Source: Ananas comosus (lineage: Eukaryota; Streptophyta; Magnoliopsida; Poales; Bromeliaceae). Taken from it: DNA of 64,000 nucleotides. The position numbers were made by a program, and so were the translations under genes. The stretch spans positions 2,705,574 to 2,769,573 of the forward strand of contig NC_033631.1 of the NCBI RefSeq assembly GCF_001540865.1. Reading direction: 5' to 3'. The stretch's first letter is position 1. Every line of letters starts with the position of its first letter. Below, in pieces: positions 13,201 through 24,800 of this stretch. The notes under the pieces were generated by a model. That model worked only from the letters and a program-made list of their open reading frames with translations, was not told the origin of the DNA and did not search any database.

Positions 13201-16200
13201 GTTGCAGGTGCGTTCGTCAGGCCTAACGACATGACAAGGAACTCATAGGTCCCGTGCATGTTGTCTTTTCTTCATCTACTTCTGCAATCCGCACTTGATA
13301 ATACCCAAAGTGAAGATCGAGTTTGGTGAAGTACTTCGCTCTGCCCAACTGGTCAAAAATATTTGCAACCAAAGAAATGGGGTATTTATTTTTAACTGTT
13401 ACCTTGTTGAGCGCCTGTAATCGATATAGAGCCGTAGGCTGCCGTTGCTCTTCCACTAGAACAAAACTGGTGCTCCATAGGGTGCCTTCGATGGTCGAAT
13501 GAAGCTTGCATCGAGGAGCTCCTTCAACTACCTCTACAGCTCGAGCTCTGGTGAAGCCATTTTGTTTGGTGCTTTTGTTGGCGGTTTGGCTTCTAGCTCG
13601 AGCTCAATGGCATGATCCATCTCTCGCCTAGGTGGAAGTTGCTTAGGCAGCTCCTTGGGCATGACATCCTGGAATTCTGCAAGAACCGCCTCAATCTCCG
13701 TCAGAAGGCCCTCTTCCTAAAGGCCCTCGTCACTCACCTTGCGGATGGTCGCAAGGTAAGTCATCTCACCACAGTTCACACCCTTTCGCAGCTGTAAAGT
13801 AAAGAGCGTTTGTGTGCTTACTGATTTCTTCTAGCTGGCTAGGACCATACATAGTGTCATCCCCTCCATGATGTTTGAGGCCCTAAGGTATGGCATCGGA
13901 ACTGCATTAGACAAAGCGAAAAATTCCATACCTAGTATGACTTGGAAGTCGTCGATGGGTGCAGCGGTGAAGTTTGCGGTGCCTCTCCAAGGTCCCACCG
14001 CAATGGCCACGCCTTTGGCCATTCCCTCAACAGGTTGTGCCTCTGAATTGACTGTTTTGATCCTGCTTGCGTTCTTCTCAAGGGGAAGGCCTATTCGCTT
14101 GGCTTCTATCTCTGCGATGAAGTTGTGAGTGACTCCCGTGTTCACCAGCGCTCGTGTGGCCTGGCCGTTGAGGGTCACATCAATGTATAAGAGTTTCTTG
14201 TTGAGGGGCCTGTTGCTGTTTGCCAGCCCTTGAACCGCGTTGACGAGCCTAAGCGCACCCATCTTCGTCTGTTCCGTATTGCCCTCGCCTTGCTTGGTCT
14301 GGACAGCATTCACCATCTTTTTCATTGGGCAGTCTCTCCCCCAATGGTTCTCGCCGCAGATGTAGCACGCGAACTTCTTTGGCGGTGGCACAATGCCCTT
14401 GTCGCGGCCTCTGCGCTCATTCGGATCGCGACAATCTCCCCCAGCATTAACCTTGCTCGCTTTGGGTGCTTTGCCGCGAGATGGATCCGCCCTTTCGTAC
14501 TCAGGCAGTTTCTCCGCCAAGGCGATTGCGGAGGTCACGTCCTTCACTTCGCGCCCTACAAGTTCTTTGTTTGCCCAAGGTTGGAGTTCGTCAAGGAAGA
14601 ATAGCCGGTCTTCCTCATGTTGGTGATTGACAGCATCAACTTGGAGTACTTCTTGACATACTCCTGGGGCGTCCCGGTGTGTTTGAGCTGTCGTAGTTGC
14701 CTTCTTGCAAGGTATTCGATGTGCTTAGGATAGAACTGTGCCTTGAGCTCGCTCACAAAGTCTTCCCACGTCTTCAAGTTGCATTGGCCTTTCTCGACTT
14801 GTGCAGATCGCCGACGCCACCACAGCATTGCGTCATCAGCAAGTTACATGGATGCTGTCTGGACTTTTTTCTCCTCGTCTAGTTGCAGCGCTTTCATGTA
14901 GCACTACGTGTGCCATAGAAAATTGTCGATCTCTTTTTCACCGCGTGCGCCCATGAAGTGTTGAGGTTCAAGGACGTGAACCTTCAAAGCATACTCTTTT
15001 TTGTGGTTCAGGACCATGCGCCGCCGCTTACTCAAGGATCGTCACTCGCGTCTTGAGGTCCTCGACCTCGTCGACCTGAGCAACGAGCTCCTTAATCAGT
15101 TTCTTTCGTTCCTTGTCACGATGAGTAATGTTGCCCCGAAGCTTTTCGAGCTCGCTATGAAAGGTTGCCATGGCAGTAGCGACGCTTTCCTCCATGCTAC
15201 GGACTTCATCATAAAACAAATTAAAAGATTCAGCCATTTCAGAGTACCTTTCACCCATTTTCGACATGATCTAGAACAGCGCGAGGTGGTCCTCCAAAGG
15301 TGCTGGATCTCTCGTGATTGTTCGTGGTTCCTTGCCCTTGCCTCGCTTGGATGGCTGCTTTGGAGGGTCACCCCCCGATGATAGCAGCATCTGATGAAGA
15401 CATGGTTCTTTGCCCGAACCAGCTCTGATACCAACTGTTACGACCTTGGCGTTTTTGTTCGCAAAAACTTGTGCGGTGCCCATCTTTCTCCGCAAAAATG
15501 GACAATTTTTGCTCTCTGTTGCTAGCCCGGACCTTCACGTCCTACGACTAATTATGTAAAGAAAAGAGAAGAGATAAAGGTTATCCAAGAAAACTATGTA
15601 TTCTCAATTACTTAGAAAAGGAGTATTACAAGACACACTCTCTTGTGGCTTTCCCCATAGCCATTCTCACAATTTATAGGCCTAAAATATAATGAATCTA
15701 GCGCACCATAACTCACCACTAAGTTTGCATTAATTCACTCATTATTACATAGAAATGAGTCCACATAAATGCAAAGCCCAAGAGTTGTCTATGACTCTTG
15801 GCAGTTTTTTAAGACTTAATAGCAACAGTTTTTGTAACTCTCTTCTCCTGTAGAAGGGCTGGAATCGGGCCTCATTGACAGCTCGTTTCAACTTGCGGAG
15901 TTGGGCCAGGGACTAGACTACGCAGAAATTTTTCCAAATCCCTAACAGTACGCCACCTAAATAGGCATGCAATATTGCATCAAGATATGAAAAAAATATA
16001 GTGTAGTGCTAACCATCATGTATACACCAATTATAACTGGTGAACCACCATCTCTGAAAACCATGGATTATAAAGAGGAGAAATGATGCTAAAGAATTGT
16101 ATATTATTGCTGCTGATTTTTTGGAACTAGTGCAAGCCATCTCATTTGTGTCATAGAAAAAAAAAATGTGTGTGTGTGATCAATATAACAAATCTTCCTG

Positions 16201-16637
16201 ATTCTAGTTAATTACCATATACTAACTTGCATTTTTTTTTTTTTGGCTAATTTTTTGTTACAGATCTTCCTGCAACCAGCATTCGAGATTTCCTCCTACC
16301 ATCGATACAAAACTTACTAAAAGACACAGATGCCCTAGATCCGGCGCACAAGGAAGCATTGGAAGTCATAGCGAGGGAGAGGTCGGGTGGAACATTCGAA
16401 AGCATTAGCAAGGTGATGGGGGCTCATCTCGGCCTTGCCTCCTCAGTTAGCAGCTTTTTCGGCGAGAGCGGCCTTCTTGGAAAGAAAGAGACCGGAGAAA
16501 CGCACGAGCCTCCTGCCCCTCCGCAGCCCAGCCCACAGGCCCAGCAAGATGATACGAGGTTTAGACGGATAATGAGGAGTGGTTTTGGAGACATGTTGAG
16601 AGGAAAAGGGAAGGGCTATGATGAATCTCCGAAGTAA
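1274..16637 (+). CDS. RELCH: RELCH-like protein (LisH, coiled coil, HEAT repeats), 5' partial
   Basis: Eighteen exons join into one open frame of about 1,065 residues: 1274-1452, 2584-2691, 4540-4710, 4787-5329, 5433-5507, 5595-5723, 5821-5895, 6240-6449, 6659-6811, 7227-7459, 7604-7721, 7825-7963, 8053-8257, 8360-8465, 8552-8692, 8776-8899, 9361-9477, 16264-16637. Visible residues about 30-58 are a LisH motif ([19 protein letters not shown]). Residues about 96-175 form a heptad-rich coiled coil, about 180-330 are acidic linker, and about 335-940 are helical HEAT-type repeats. The tail has a conserved block around [16 protein letters not shown]. The human relative binds RAB11 and acts in recycling-endosome to Golgi cholesterol transport; the plant role is not established. 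All introns are GT-AG except 8900-9360 (AT-AC). Exon 1 begins in split-codon phase, so the N-terminus (roughly 100 residues in relatives) lies upstream and was not found in 1-1273. Confidence 0.88.
8900..9360 (+). other. U12-type AT-AC intron of the RELCH-like gene
   Basis: The intron opens with ATATCCTT (8900-8907), an exact U12 5' splice-site consensus. It ends with a branch-point-like TTTCTTTAAC (9342-9351), then ATTCCAT and terminal AC (9359-9360). Splicing here joins codons as [12 protein letters not shown] in frame. A GT-AG alternative gives no frame-compatible join with a good donor. Confidence 0.85.
10339..10852 (-). repeat. 3' LTR of the intronic Ty3/gypsy element
   Basis: It aligns along its length with 15436-15947, sharing blocks such as CACAATTTATAGGCCTAA, GCCCAAGAGTTG and AGAAGGGCTGGAATC. 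Its left edge is TGTCAC. The right edge CCCTGATA replaces CCCTAACA of the partner. Confidence 0.85.
10853..10864 (-). other. Polypurine tract
   Basis: The minus strand reads TAGGTGGGGGAG immediately before the 3' LTR. This is the expected primer position for plus-strand DNA synthesis of the element. Confidence 0.75.
11191..15387 (-). pseudogene. Ty3/gypsy gag-pol remnant
   Basis: In sense order: a coiled-coil gag N-terminus (15387-15028, with an in-frame TAG near 15270), gag body (14882-14556), CCHC knuckle [13 protein letters not shown] and protease (14547-13831), RT (13456-12933, with [13 protein letters not shown] and GLTNAPATF), RNase H end (12520-12182), integrase zinc finger (12160-12000, CQQDK), integrase core (about 11859-11605) and a C-terminal domain (11421-11191). 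Frameshifts and stops separate the pieces. The protease motif is VNTG instead of DTG, RT has YLND instead of YLDD, and RNase H ends VANTLSRK instead of VADALSRK, so catalytic residues are lost. No chromodomain was recognised. Confidence 0.85.
15421..15433 (-). other. Primer binding site (tRNA-iMet type)
   Basis: The minus strand reads TGGTATCAGAGCT two bases after the 5' LTR. This is the standard sequence complementary to the initiator Met tRNA 3' end in plant LTR elements. Confidence 0.85.
15436..15947 (-). repeat. 5' LTR of the intronic Ty3/gypsy element
   Basis: Bounded TGTTACGACC...CCCTAACA on the plus strand, it keeps the TG...CA ends. On the sense (minus) strand it is followed directly by the primer binding site. 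Confidence 0.85.
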
Positions 16638-16978
16638 CCCAGGTTGAAAATGTCATTTTGAGTTATTTTTCCTGCTTTTTCAACCACATTTAGAGGAGAT
16701 TTTATGCTATTTTTAGCCGAGGTGTTTATAGTCTCTCTACCTTATTATACATGTGGAGAATTGATAGAAAGATTTGGTGGCCCATTGGGTGATTTTCGCT
16801 GCCATTAGTATACAATGTTGTTGTACAGACCAAAGATGTATCTTATTGCACAGACTGTTGATCATTCTTTTCCATAATAATTGAGGTTCTTTTCAACCAG
16901 TTCTGTATCTTTTTCCTGGTGCAATGAAGGTCACTTCCTTTTTAAGGCAGCTTAAGGGTTTTTTTTTTTTTTTTTTTT
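16638..16978 (+). other. 3' UTR and downstream flank of the RELCH-like gene
   Basis: This is AT-rich sequence after the TAA, ending in a long T run (about 16959-16978) against a single N. No other gene is seen. The polyadenylation site is not determined. Confidence 0.5.
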
Positions 16979-16979
16979 N
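16979..16979. other. Scaffold gap (single N)
   Basis: The N sits between a poly-T run and a sequence that repeats perfectly 180 bp later, which suggests an imperfect join. Confidence 0.85.
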
Positions 16980-17310
16980 ATAGTTGTAAAGGGTGTTAGT
17001 GAAGTAGTGAAGTTATTGTAGATGCCTAGGTGGTAGGATTAGAAATGCTAGATTATTATGGGGTAGGAGGTATTAAAACCTTCTTATTAATGGATTACTA
17101 ATAATTCTCTATATCTTTTATTGAAAATATTCAAATCGTTATCATTCAACTCAAATTTGATAGTTGTAAAGGGTGTTAGTGAAGTAGTGAAGTTATTGTA
17201 GATGCCTAGGTGGTAGGATTAGAAATGCTAGATTATTATGGGGTAGGAGGTATTATTATTTTCATATTTGATAGGAATTATTAGTAATCCATTAATAAGA
17301 AGGTTTTAAT
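16980..17310. repeat. Perfect 96-bp duplication plus inverted repeat next to a gap
   Basis: 16980-17075 is identical to 17160-17255 (period 180 bp). 17072-17106 is the exact reverse complement of 17276-17310 (35 bp). This could be a fold-back transposable element or a contig end assembled twice beside the N at 16979. Perfect identity favours the second. Confidence 0.75.
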
Positions 17311-18533
17311 TCTTAATTAATAACTTTCTAACCTAAGTGATAAGTTAGTAACAAATTTGCCATTCTAAATATGAAGTAATACCATATTTTTTTGATTGTT
17401 ATAAATCTTGAACCAAATGACCCTTTATTGGCAATAAACTTTATAGTGAAATAAAAATATGTTCATATTCGGGAGTAAATGAGAGTAAAATTTAGATTAT
17501 GAGAACTATATCATCTAGAAACTTGCACAAGTTATATGGTGGTGACTATTGAAAGAGTGGATGTAGCATTTTCCTTTGGGTATTTTGTAGTTCTTGCTAT
17601 ATGATAAGTTACCTCATTTGAAATTCACGATTCTAAAAAACTAAGAATATTAGGATCTTGCAATGGAATAGAATCAAGCTCTTCTGATGGCATATTAGAT
17701 ATTATCCAAAAGAAAAAAAAAAACCCTATATCATCCCAACTTGTAGCACCATGCAAACAGGTCCTTGACAATGGATATTAGTCCACTGCAAAGTCAATGA
17801 TTTTTCAGAATTTTAAGCATGCTTACATTCTATCTGTTAGATGATTTATCATATTCAAAAAAGGATAATTTTGAAATGGTGTATACATTGTGGTCTTAGA
17901 CATCTTTTCGTAATTTCAACCAACAGGTTACATACATTCTCTAGAGTAACAAATTATGTTGTGTCATACTGACAATTTTTATTTTTCATAGAATTTTAAG
18001 TACCTTGAGTGTAAGCTAGCGACTCATTAGTGTTTCAAGAGCACGAAAGTAATATGAGAAATGACTAGAGCTAAGGTGTTATTAATAGCACTATATTTTT
18101 GTGCTTTGAACTTAATTTTAATGACAAAACTTTCCAGAAAAAACAAGTCACACCATTTAAAATATTTTGAGGCTCTAAAAACCTTATATTTTAAGTTTTG
18201 AAAATTATTTGTAGTGCATTCGGAGGCATGAATCTCAATAACCGGTTTTCTTTTTTTTTTTTAAAAAGAAAGGTAGCAAGCTACCCACTTTATTTGTTAG
18301 GCGAAATGATTTAGCAACGGGATTGAGGTAGTAGGGTCTGGAAAAAAGATATAAAATAAAGAAAAAAAAAAAAAAACAAGTGAGAGAGGAAGAGGTGGGA
18401 AGAGAAATTTCATTCAATAAATTGAGCATTCTTCGAATGTCGGAAGGCATCAATAATAGGTCACTATCTTTCTTCTAAAAAGTAATATTATTTCTCTCTA
18501 GCCACGTTGCGCACCATATAGCTGCTAGGGTAG
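17311..18533. other. AT-rich intergenic stretch, nothing recognised
   Basis: AT-rich sequence with homopolymer runs (A near 17709-17722, T near 18248-18260, A near 18361-18376). No open frame resembles a known domain. Confidence 0.5.
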
Positions 18534-18960
18534 TCAGTCCTGTTGTTCGCTAACATTCTTCTCTAACTTCCACTTGTGCGTCCCAAAATTCCCGCACCCC
18601 TCTCTCCAGGTGAACTGTGTGTGGTTCGACTTGTAGGCCAACGAGCATGAACATGACAAAAACACAACATGAGAATAAGTGGTCGATTGTTTCCTGCTCA
18701 CATCCGCATAGAACACATGTCTGGTTGATCGTCGAATCCCTCTTTTGCAGATTGTCGGTTGTTAGGGCCTTTCTTTTTGGAACAACCACATGAAGATCCT
18801 TACTTTGGTTAGAATTTTCAATTTCAAGATCGTAGTAGTGAGTCCACCTCTTAATCCCCTATCCACAAGAAAATTATATAGAGACTTAGCTAAGAACTTT
18901 TGGTCAGTCGACCATGTTCATTCGATCTCGTCAAGTCTATCTTCTGGTAATTGACCACTA
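18534..18960 (-). pseudogene. LINE remnant with zf-RVT domain
   Basis: Minus-strand frames show the end of a plant non-LTR retrotransposon ORF2: a segment with KSLYNFLVDRGLRGG and KVRIFMWLF (about 18900-18780). After a frameshift follows LTTDNLQKR...TCVLCGCEQETIDHLFSCC (18770-18640). That is the Cys/His zinc-binding reverse-transcriptase tail (zf-RVT). RT and endonuclease are absent, as in 5'-truncated LINE copies. Confidence 0.75.
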
Positions 18961-20273
18961 AGTAGGTCCTTAAACTCCTGTAGGAACTAGTCGTCCTGCT
19001 GTGTTGTACCTTCAAATCCTTGCAGAATGAAAATTAATGCTGTCTTCGTCTATTTGAAATGAGGTTGAATATTACCTCAAAACTGCTTTATAAATAGTGT
19101 TTCTTTGCACTATATATCAAACCATAAAATGATGTGCTAACCACTCCCCAGCTTGCAGGAAATACCTCATCTAAATATGTCTTTATATTCCAACACATTC
19201 TACCACGATTGCTAGTGTCTTCTTAGGACACCCCTTTCTTAAAAGCAATTTGCCATACTACAGTGCTAGTTGTTATAGTTCTTCACTGCCCAATTTGGAA
19301 GCCAATGTGGATGTATCCCCTCCTCATGTATCACAAAATTCCCCCTACTTTCGACTCGTAGGTTGTGGACTAGTGGTAATATCTCATATACCACAAATAA
19401 ACTATTTCACTAGTATTTGAACCACATTAGATTCAAACAAGTGGCCTAAAAATGCTTAATCATAAGTTATCAGTACGAGAGTGCTAGCCCATATATCTCA
19501 AATATCATCACCATTATTTGCCTAGGATCATCTTTATTGCTTCTGTCAATACATACTCAAGATTTTTTACCTTCTTATCCATTACTGAAGATCAAGCATT
19601 TTATATCATGATCATCTAGGTTTCCTACTGAATCGCCCTCCTGTAATACTAAACTGTAATAATTATCTACTAAATCTAAAGCATAGAAAAGATGATTAAA
19701 TAATTAAGAAGTTGAACGAAAGAGAGGGATCTGCTACCAGATCTAAAGCTTAGAGTAGTTAGTAAAAGAAATTTAATAGTAGGGAGGGAGGGGAAGCAAG
19801 AAGAAGAGGAGGTTGGAGGGGAATGAATTCGAATTCTCTCTTTTTTTTTTTGGTATGGAACACCATAAGGTCATATTCGTTATCAGGGCACAAAATAAAC
19901 TGTTGACAAAAATTAAATAGGAGAAAAGAGTGTCCTCAAAATTACAGAGATATATAGATGCAAATGTATGACTCTACAACTTCGAGTGAGACCTCGAAGA
20001 AAGCATGCATGACTGATCCAGATGCGTAATAAGAAAACTAGTGGTCCAGAAGCATACTGACCAATCGACAGGAGAACCATATTACCACGAAAGGGCGAGA
20101 GAGGATAGAGGGTAAGGTCGTGGGAGTTCTAGAGAGAGAAAGAGAGAGAAGATAAGGTAGTGGATACCCTAACAAATACTTAGGCCATCAATTCAAATTC
20201 TTTTTGCTAGTTCTAAATTCAAGAATCCTCTTTCTGCATAGTAGTGTTTATCAATTATTTTGTGGTTTACTAC
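18961..20273. other. Intergenic stretch, nothing recognised
   Basis: AT-rich sequence with a GA-rich run near 20128-20150. No gene-like exon chain or terminal repeat is seen. Confidence 0.45.
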
Positions 20274-20819
20274 TGTTAAGATTTGTCCACATTGGGACTT
20301 ATCTAAAATATTTCTAATCCATATGGGATAAGAAATAAATATTTATAATTATCTGTTATATTCCTAGTCCACTTGGGATAAGGAATAAATCTAACAGATA
20401 AATCCTAATTTGTTTAAATCTCTATCTATGTGGGATTCAGTTAGAATATGATTAGGACTAATATCTCCCTTATGGCCTATAAATACATAAGGTATTGACC
20501 ACATACAAAAAAAAAAAGAAAAAAAAGAATCATCTCTCCACAAAAAATTCTCTCTTTTGGGTTCGCTCTAGGGCACCATCATAAATCCTAGGGATTTGGG
20601 CGGTGTGCGGCGATCGACTCTAGTAGCCGGATTGCAACGAGAAAGAACAACACGCAACAAATTGAGACAGGACGTTGGCGGATCAACGAGTTCGTAAAAC
20701 AAGACGAGATCAGATCCTGGTAATCACAACATTAATTCCGCACCACAAAAGAGGTATGTAAAAATCTATGAGATTTTTGCGACTTATATTTTTGGATATT
20801 TAATTGATTTTATCCAACA
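20274..20819 (+). repeat. 5' LTR of the Ty1/copia element
   Basis: It starts TGTTAAGATT and ends ATCCAACA. It contains CCTATAAATACAT, a TATA-like promoter, and a GCAACGAGAAAGAACAACA segment shared with the 3' copy. Confidence 0.9.
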
Positions 20820-20820
20820 G

Positions 20821-20834
20821 TGGTATCAGAGCCT
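20821..20834 (+). other. Primer binding site (tRNA-iMet type)
   Basis: TGGTATCAGAGCC lies one base after the 5' LTR, the standard initiator-Met primer site of plant copia elements. Confidence 0.9.
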
Positions 20835-21805
20835 TAAAGTACTTGTTTTCGCTCTATAATTCGTTTTACATCGAATATATTTTTTTATTTTGTTAAAAAT
20901 ATAAAAATATATAAACCGGCAGATTTTTTTTGAGTCGCAATTTGCAGACTCCGCCCAATTTAGAGAACGTCCCTAAGCATGGTTAGATTAGACTAACCTG
21001 TGCGTACGATTGCATGTGGGGGGGCCTGCCTCTGTTGAACTTGCATGGACCTCCCGAGTCCGCCCGTGTCAGGCCCGCATAGCCCGAATGCACCGGGCCT
21101 TCTGTAGCACCTCGCATAAAGGCTGTAAGGGCCTACTCACAATGAGCCTGCAGATGGAGGGGTCCACTAGATTTGGGCCTATGGGCGTTGGGACGGGGGC
21201 AGCCGGCCATATGGGCCGAGCAAAGCCTTCAAGCCCAACCCGTGGGCTTGCAATTTGGGCTTGAAATTTCTGTTTATTTAAAATAAATAAAAAAGGTAGA
21301 TGTTGGTAGTAGGATTTGAACCCTCAACCTTACCTTTACACTAGCTTCATCTAACCATTAGGATCAATGTTGCTTCTATAATATTGTGTGCCACTAATAT
21401 ATATATTGTTTTTTGCTGATATGATATGATTGTTTCACAAATTGCATAGCTCTTATCCGTCTTGACTAACATGTGCTTATGAAATTTATGCATGTCTTTC
21501 ATTTAATATATGCAATTGTTATTATTATATATTATTTCTTGCTATGATGGTACTTTGAAAGTTGCAATGTGTTATTTTGATTAAATTGCATAATATTCAT
21601 CATTTATTTTGTGATGTGGATTTATTCTTGATTAATTTGATATATTATTTTTTATCTGCATTGGATAAGATGATTATTAGTCTTTTTCAAAGGCGAAATT
21701 TTCAATTTGAAGATGCAGTGAGAAATTATATTATCAAATTGAATTGAGAATAAGATTTGGATATTTGTGCCTAATTTAAAATTATGTGCATTATTGTAGT
21801 GATAA
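20835..21805 (+). other. Copia leader, non-coding
   Basis: This is the untranslated leader between PBS and gag. A GC-rich block at about 21010-21260 stands out from AT-rich surroundings and may be a separate small insertion. I see no coding function in it. Confidence 0.5.
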
Positions 21806-24800
21806 ATGGCTTCCAAAAATCTTTCTATCGCGGATTTGTTAAATCAAGATAGGCTTGATGGAACGAACTATGACATGTGGCATAGAAAAATTCAATATCT
21901 CCTTAATGAGAAAGGGATACTTAGCCATTTAACCAACAGTATGGTTCAGCCTGAAGAGGCCACGACGGCCCAGCACCGTCGCGATTTACAAGCCATAAAC
22001 GAGTGGCTGAGAAAGATCGAAGTGCACGATATACCATGTTGAGCTGTATGCACGATGATTTGATCAAAGAATTTGAAAATTATGAGACTGCTAAAAATAT
22101 GTGGGAGCAGCTCAAAGTGAAAATGGGGCACGGTCGACCACAAGACTTCGTTCCTTGAATCTCAAATTCAATCAATACATGTTAGACCGAAGCATTCTAT
22201 GGCAGAGCACTTAAGGGTGATGCTGCTATGATAGAGAACTTAAAGCAACCGGTGCGAGCTCACTGACGAACAACAGGTTCAATCAGTTATAAGGTCCTTA
22301 CCAGATTCATCTTGGGATCAAATCAAGATTGTGCTGACTCATAATGAAGTATTAAGACCTTCAACGATATATTTCGACATCTTGATTGGAAGCGGAGCGC
22401 AGAGAGGCGAACCGTGCCAATGCACTCGCTTGCCCACGGTGGACAGCGCAAGAGGCAAGTGGCCTAAGCACAAGCGCCGAAATGGAGAAAATAAATATGC
22501 AAAGACTGGAAACCGTGCGCCCAATTGAGGCGGAATTGAGAAGCGCCGCAAAGGCAGGCGCGGAAAGAAAAATTTAATAAAGTGAAATGCTATAACTGTG
22601 AAAATATGGGACACTTCGCTCGTGATTGCACTGAGCCGAAGAAGGTAAATCCCAATCCTGACTCTTTTATTTATGTATGCTCGCACATTTTTGTTGCTCA
22701 CGCCTCTTCTGATTGGATTGTAGACACAGGAGCAACAAAGCATGTAACGAGAGATCGAGCAGGATATGTGGATTATCGTCGAGTGTCTGCTGGCAGCCAT
22801 TATATCATAATGGAAAACGGCACTGAGAAGAAGTCCTTGAATTGTCGCATACCAACTTTAGATTGCACAATGGTCGTTATTTGATATTACACGATGTGCT
22901 GTATGCACCGAACATCCATGTAATCTACTTCAGTTTTAGCGTTACTTAGATTAGGTTTTTCTTTTCAATTACGGATACTCAGTTAGGATATTTATTTGGG
23001 CAAGGACTTTTATGGTAATGGTTGTTTAAAGAATGATTTCTTTGTCTTAGATTTGGACTTGAATTTTATTAACAATAATAATAATTCTGCTTTATTAGTT
23101 TCTTCTGATATTGTGTCTGATTCTATCAAATGGCATGCGAGATTGGGTCACATTGGACAAGACAGAATGGCTCGACTAGCTAGAGAAGGCCTGTTGGGGT
23201 CACTCGCTAAGCTTAGCTTACCTCATTGTGAACCATGTTTAACAGGAAAAGCCTGCAGAAAGCTTTTTGGTAAGGCACGTAGAGCAACTCATTCATTGGA
23301 GCTAGTTCATTCAGACATATGCGGACCTATGAATGTGAGAGCACGTCATGGCGCGTACTATTTCCTCACTTTCATTGATGACTACTCCCGTTATAGTTCG
23401 GTATATCTGTTGTCTCACCGTTCAGAAGCTTTAGATTATTTTAAACGCTTTTTAGTGGAGGTTGAGAACCAAACAGAAAGAACTCTAAAAGTTCTACGTA
23501 CTGATAGAGGACGAGAGTATTTATCACACCAGTTCAGGAAACTATGTGAGGAAAAGGGAATACGCAGACAGTTAACTATTCCCGGTACTCCGCAACAAAA
23601 TGGTGTTGCAGAGAGGAGGAATAGGACTCTTTTGGAAATGGTTAGGTCTATGATGGCGTAAGCCAACCTCCTAATTAGTTTTTGGGGTGATGCATTGTTG
23701 ACTGCTGCCTATATACTTAACCGAGTGCCCTCTAAGTCAGTTCCTTCAACTCCCTATGAGCTATGGCATGGTATAAAGCCAAATTTGGAAGGCTTACGAT
23801 CATGGGGATCGGCAGGATATGTGCATAATACTTCTCATAAATATGAAAAGTTAGGCCCTAGAACAAATAAACAAATTTTTATTAGATATTCTGATTGCTC
23901 GAAAGGCTATGTGATGTATGGCAAGCATCCTGATGGAGGAATGACTGAGATAGAGTCGCGCGATGTGGATTTTCTTGAGAATGATTTTCCAAGCATTGGT
24001 GAGATTAAAAAGGACCTTGCACTATACGAGTTGCAAGAACCTAATGGAAATGTCCCATTGTTAGGCGAGAATGAGGCACTGAGGCCACATGAAGAAATAG
24101 CCCAAAACAGTGGGAGTGATCCTATGGTCAGTGGGAGTGTGCCGATTGACCATGGCTCACAAAGTCCATCATTACGAAGAATTAAACGTAGAGGTGTTCC
24201 CCGTCGACGAATTGAGATCGAAGGGGAATCGTTCATGTGTGCTTCTATGGATGTTGATGAGCCGGCTTCTTATGCTGAAGCTTTGAATTCACCAGTTTGT
24301 GATAAATGGCTAGCTGTTATGGAGGATGAGATGAGTTCTATGGCTAGGAATAATGTGTGGGAGTTAGTTGATCTTCCGTCTGGACGCAAAACTATTGGAA
24401 ATAAATAGATTTTTAAAATAAAACGTAAGGCGGATGGATCAATTGACAAATATAAGGCCCGATTAGTGGTGAAAGGATACACCCAAAAGGAGGGAGTAGA
24501 CTATGAAGAGACATTCTCCCCAGTGGTGAGGTTTGTCTCAATTCTCCTGATTCTGGCTATCGTCGTACATTTGGATTTGGAACTGTTCCAAATGGATGTG
24601 AAGACTGCATTTCTCAATGGAGAACTAGACGAGGAGATTTTTATGAATCAACCTCCTGGTTTTATAGCCGAAGGACAAGAGCGCAAAGTGTGCCGCTTAA
24701 AACGTTCCATTTACGGCTTGAAACAATCGTTTAGGCAATGGTATCAACGTTTTCATAGAGCAATTATTTCAATAGGCTTTGTGATGATCGAAGAAGACCA

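Larger units (their letters stand above)
10339..15947 (-). mobile_element. Decayed Ty3/gypsy LTR retrotransposon in an intron
   Basis: The element is complete in outline: LTRs at 10339-10852 and 15436-15947, a PBS at 15421-15433, gag-protease-RT-RNase H-integrase on the minus strand, and a polypurine tract next to the 3' LTR. GTAC flanks both ends (10335-10338 and 15948-15951). This is a plausible but short target duplication, since 5 bp is usual. The LTRs differ at many positions by eye (roughly one in five), so the insertion is old. It lies antisense to the host gene. Confidence 0.88.
9478..16263 (+). other. Large last intron of the RELCH-like gene
   Basis: The donor is GTTTGT after GCGACAG (9471-9477) and the acceptor is TTACAG before 16264, in matching phase 1. 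About 5.6 kb of its 6.8 kb is an antisense Ty3/gypsy element. The flanks 9478-10338 and 15952-16263 are AT-rich with no recognised feature. Confidence 0.85.

Noticed and set aside
12789..13226. Plus-strand frames across the intronic gypsy element (also 13868-14128, 14230-14604, 15001-15381)
   Set aside because: They are antisense shadows of the minus-strand gag-pol, which shows real protein motifs.
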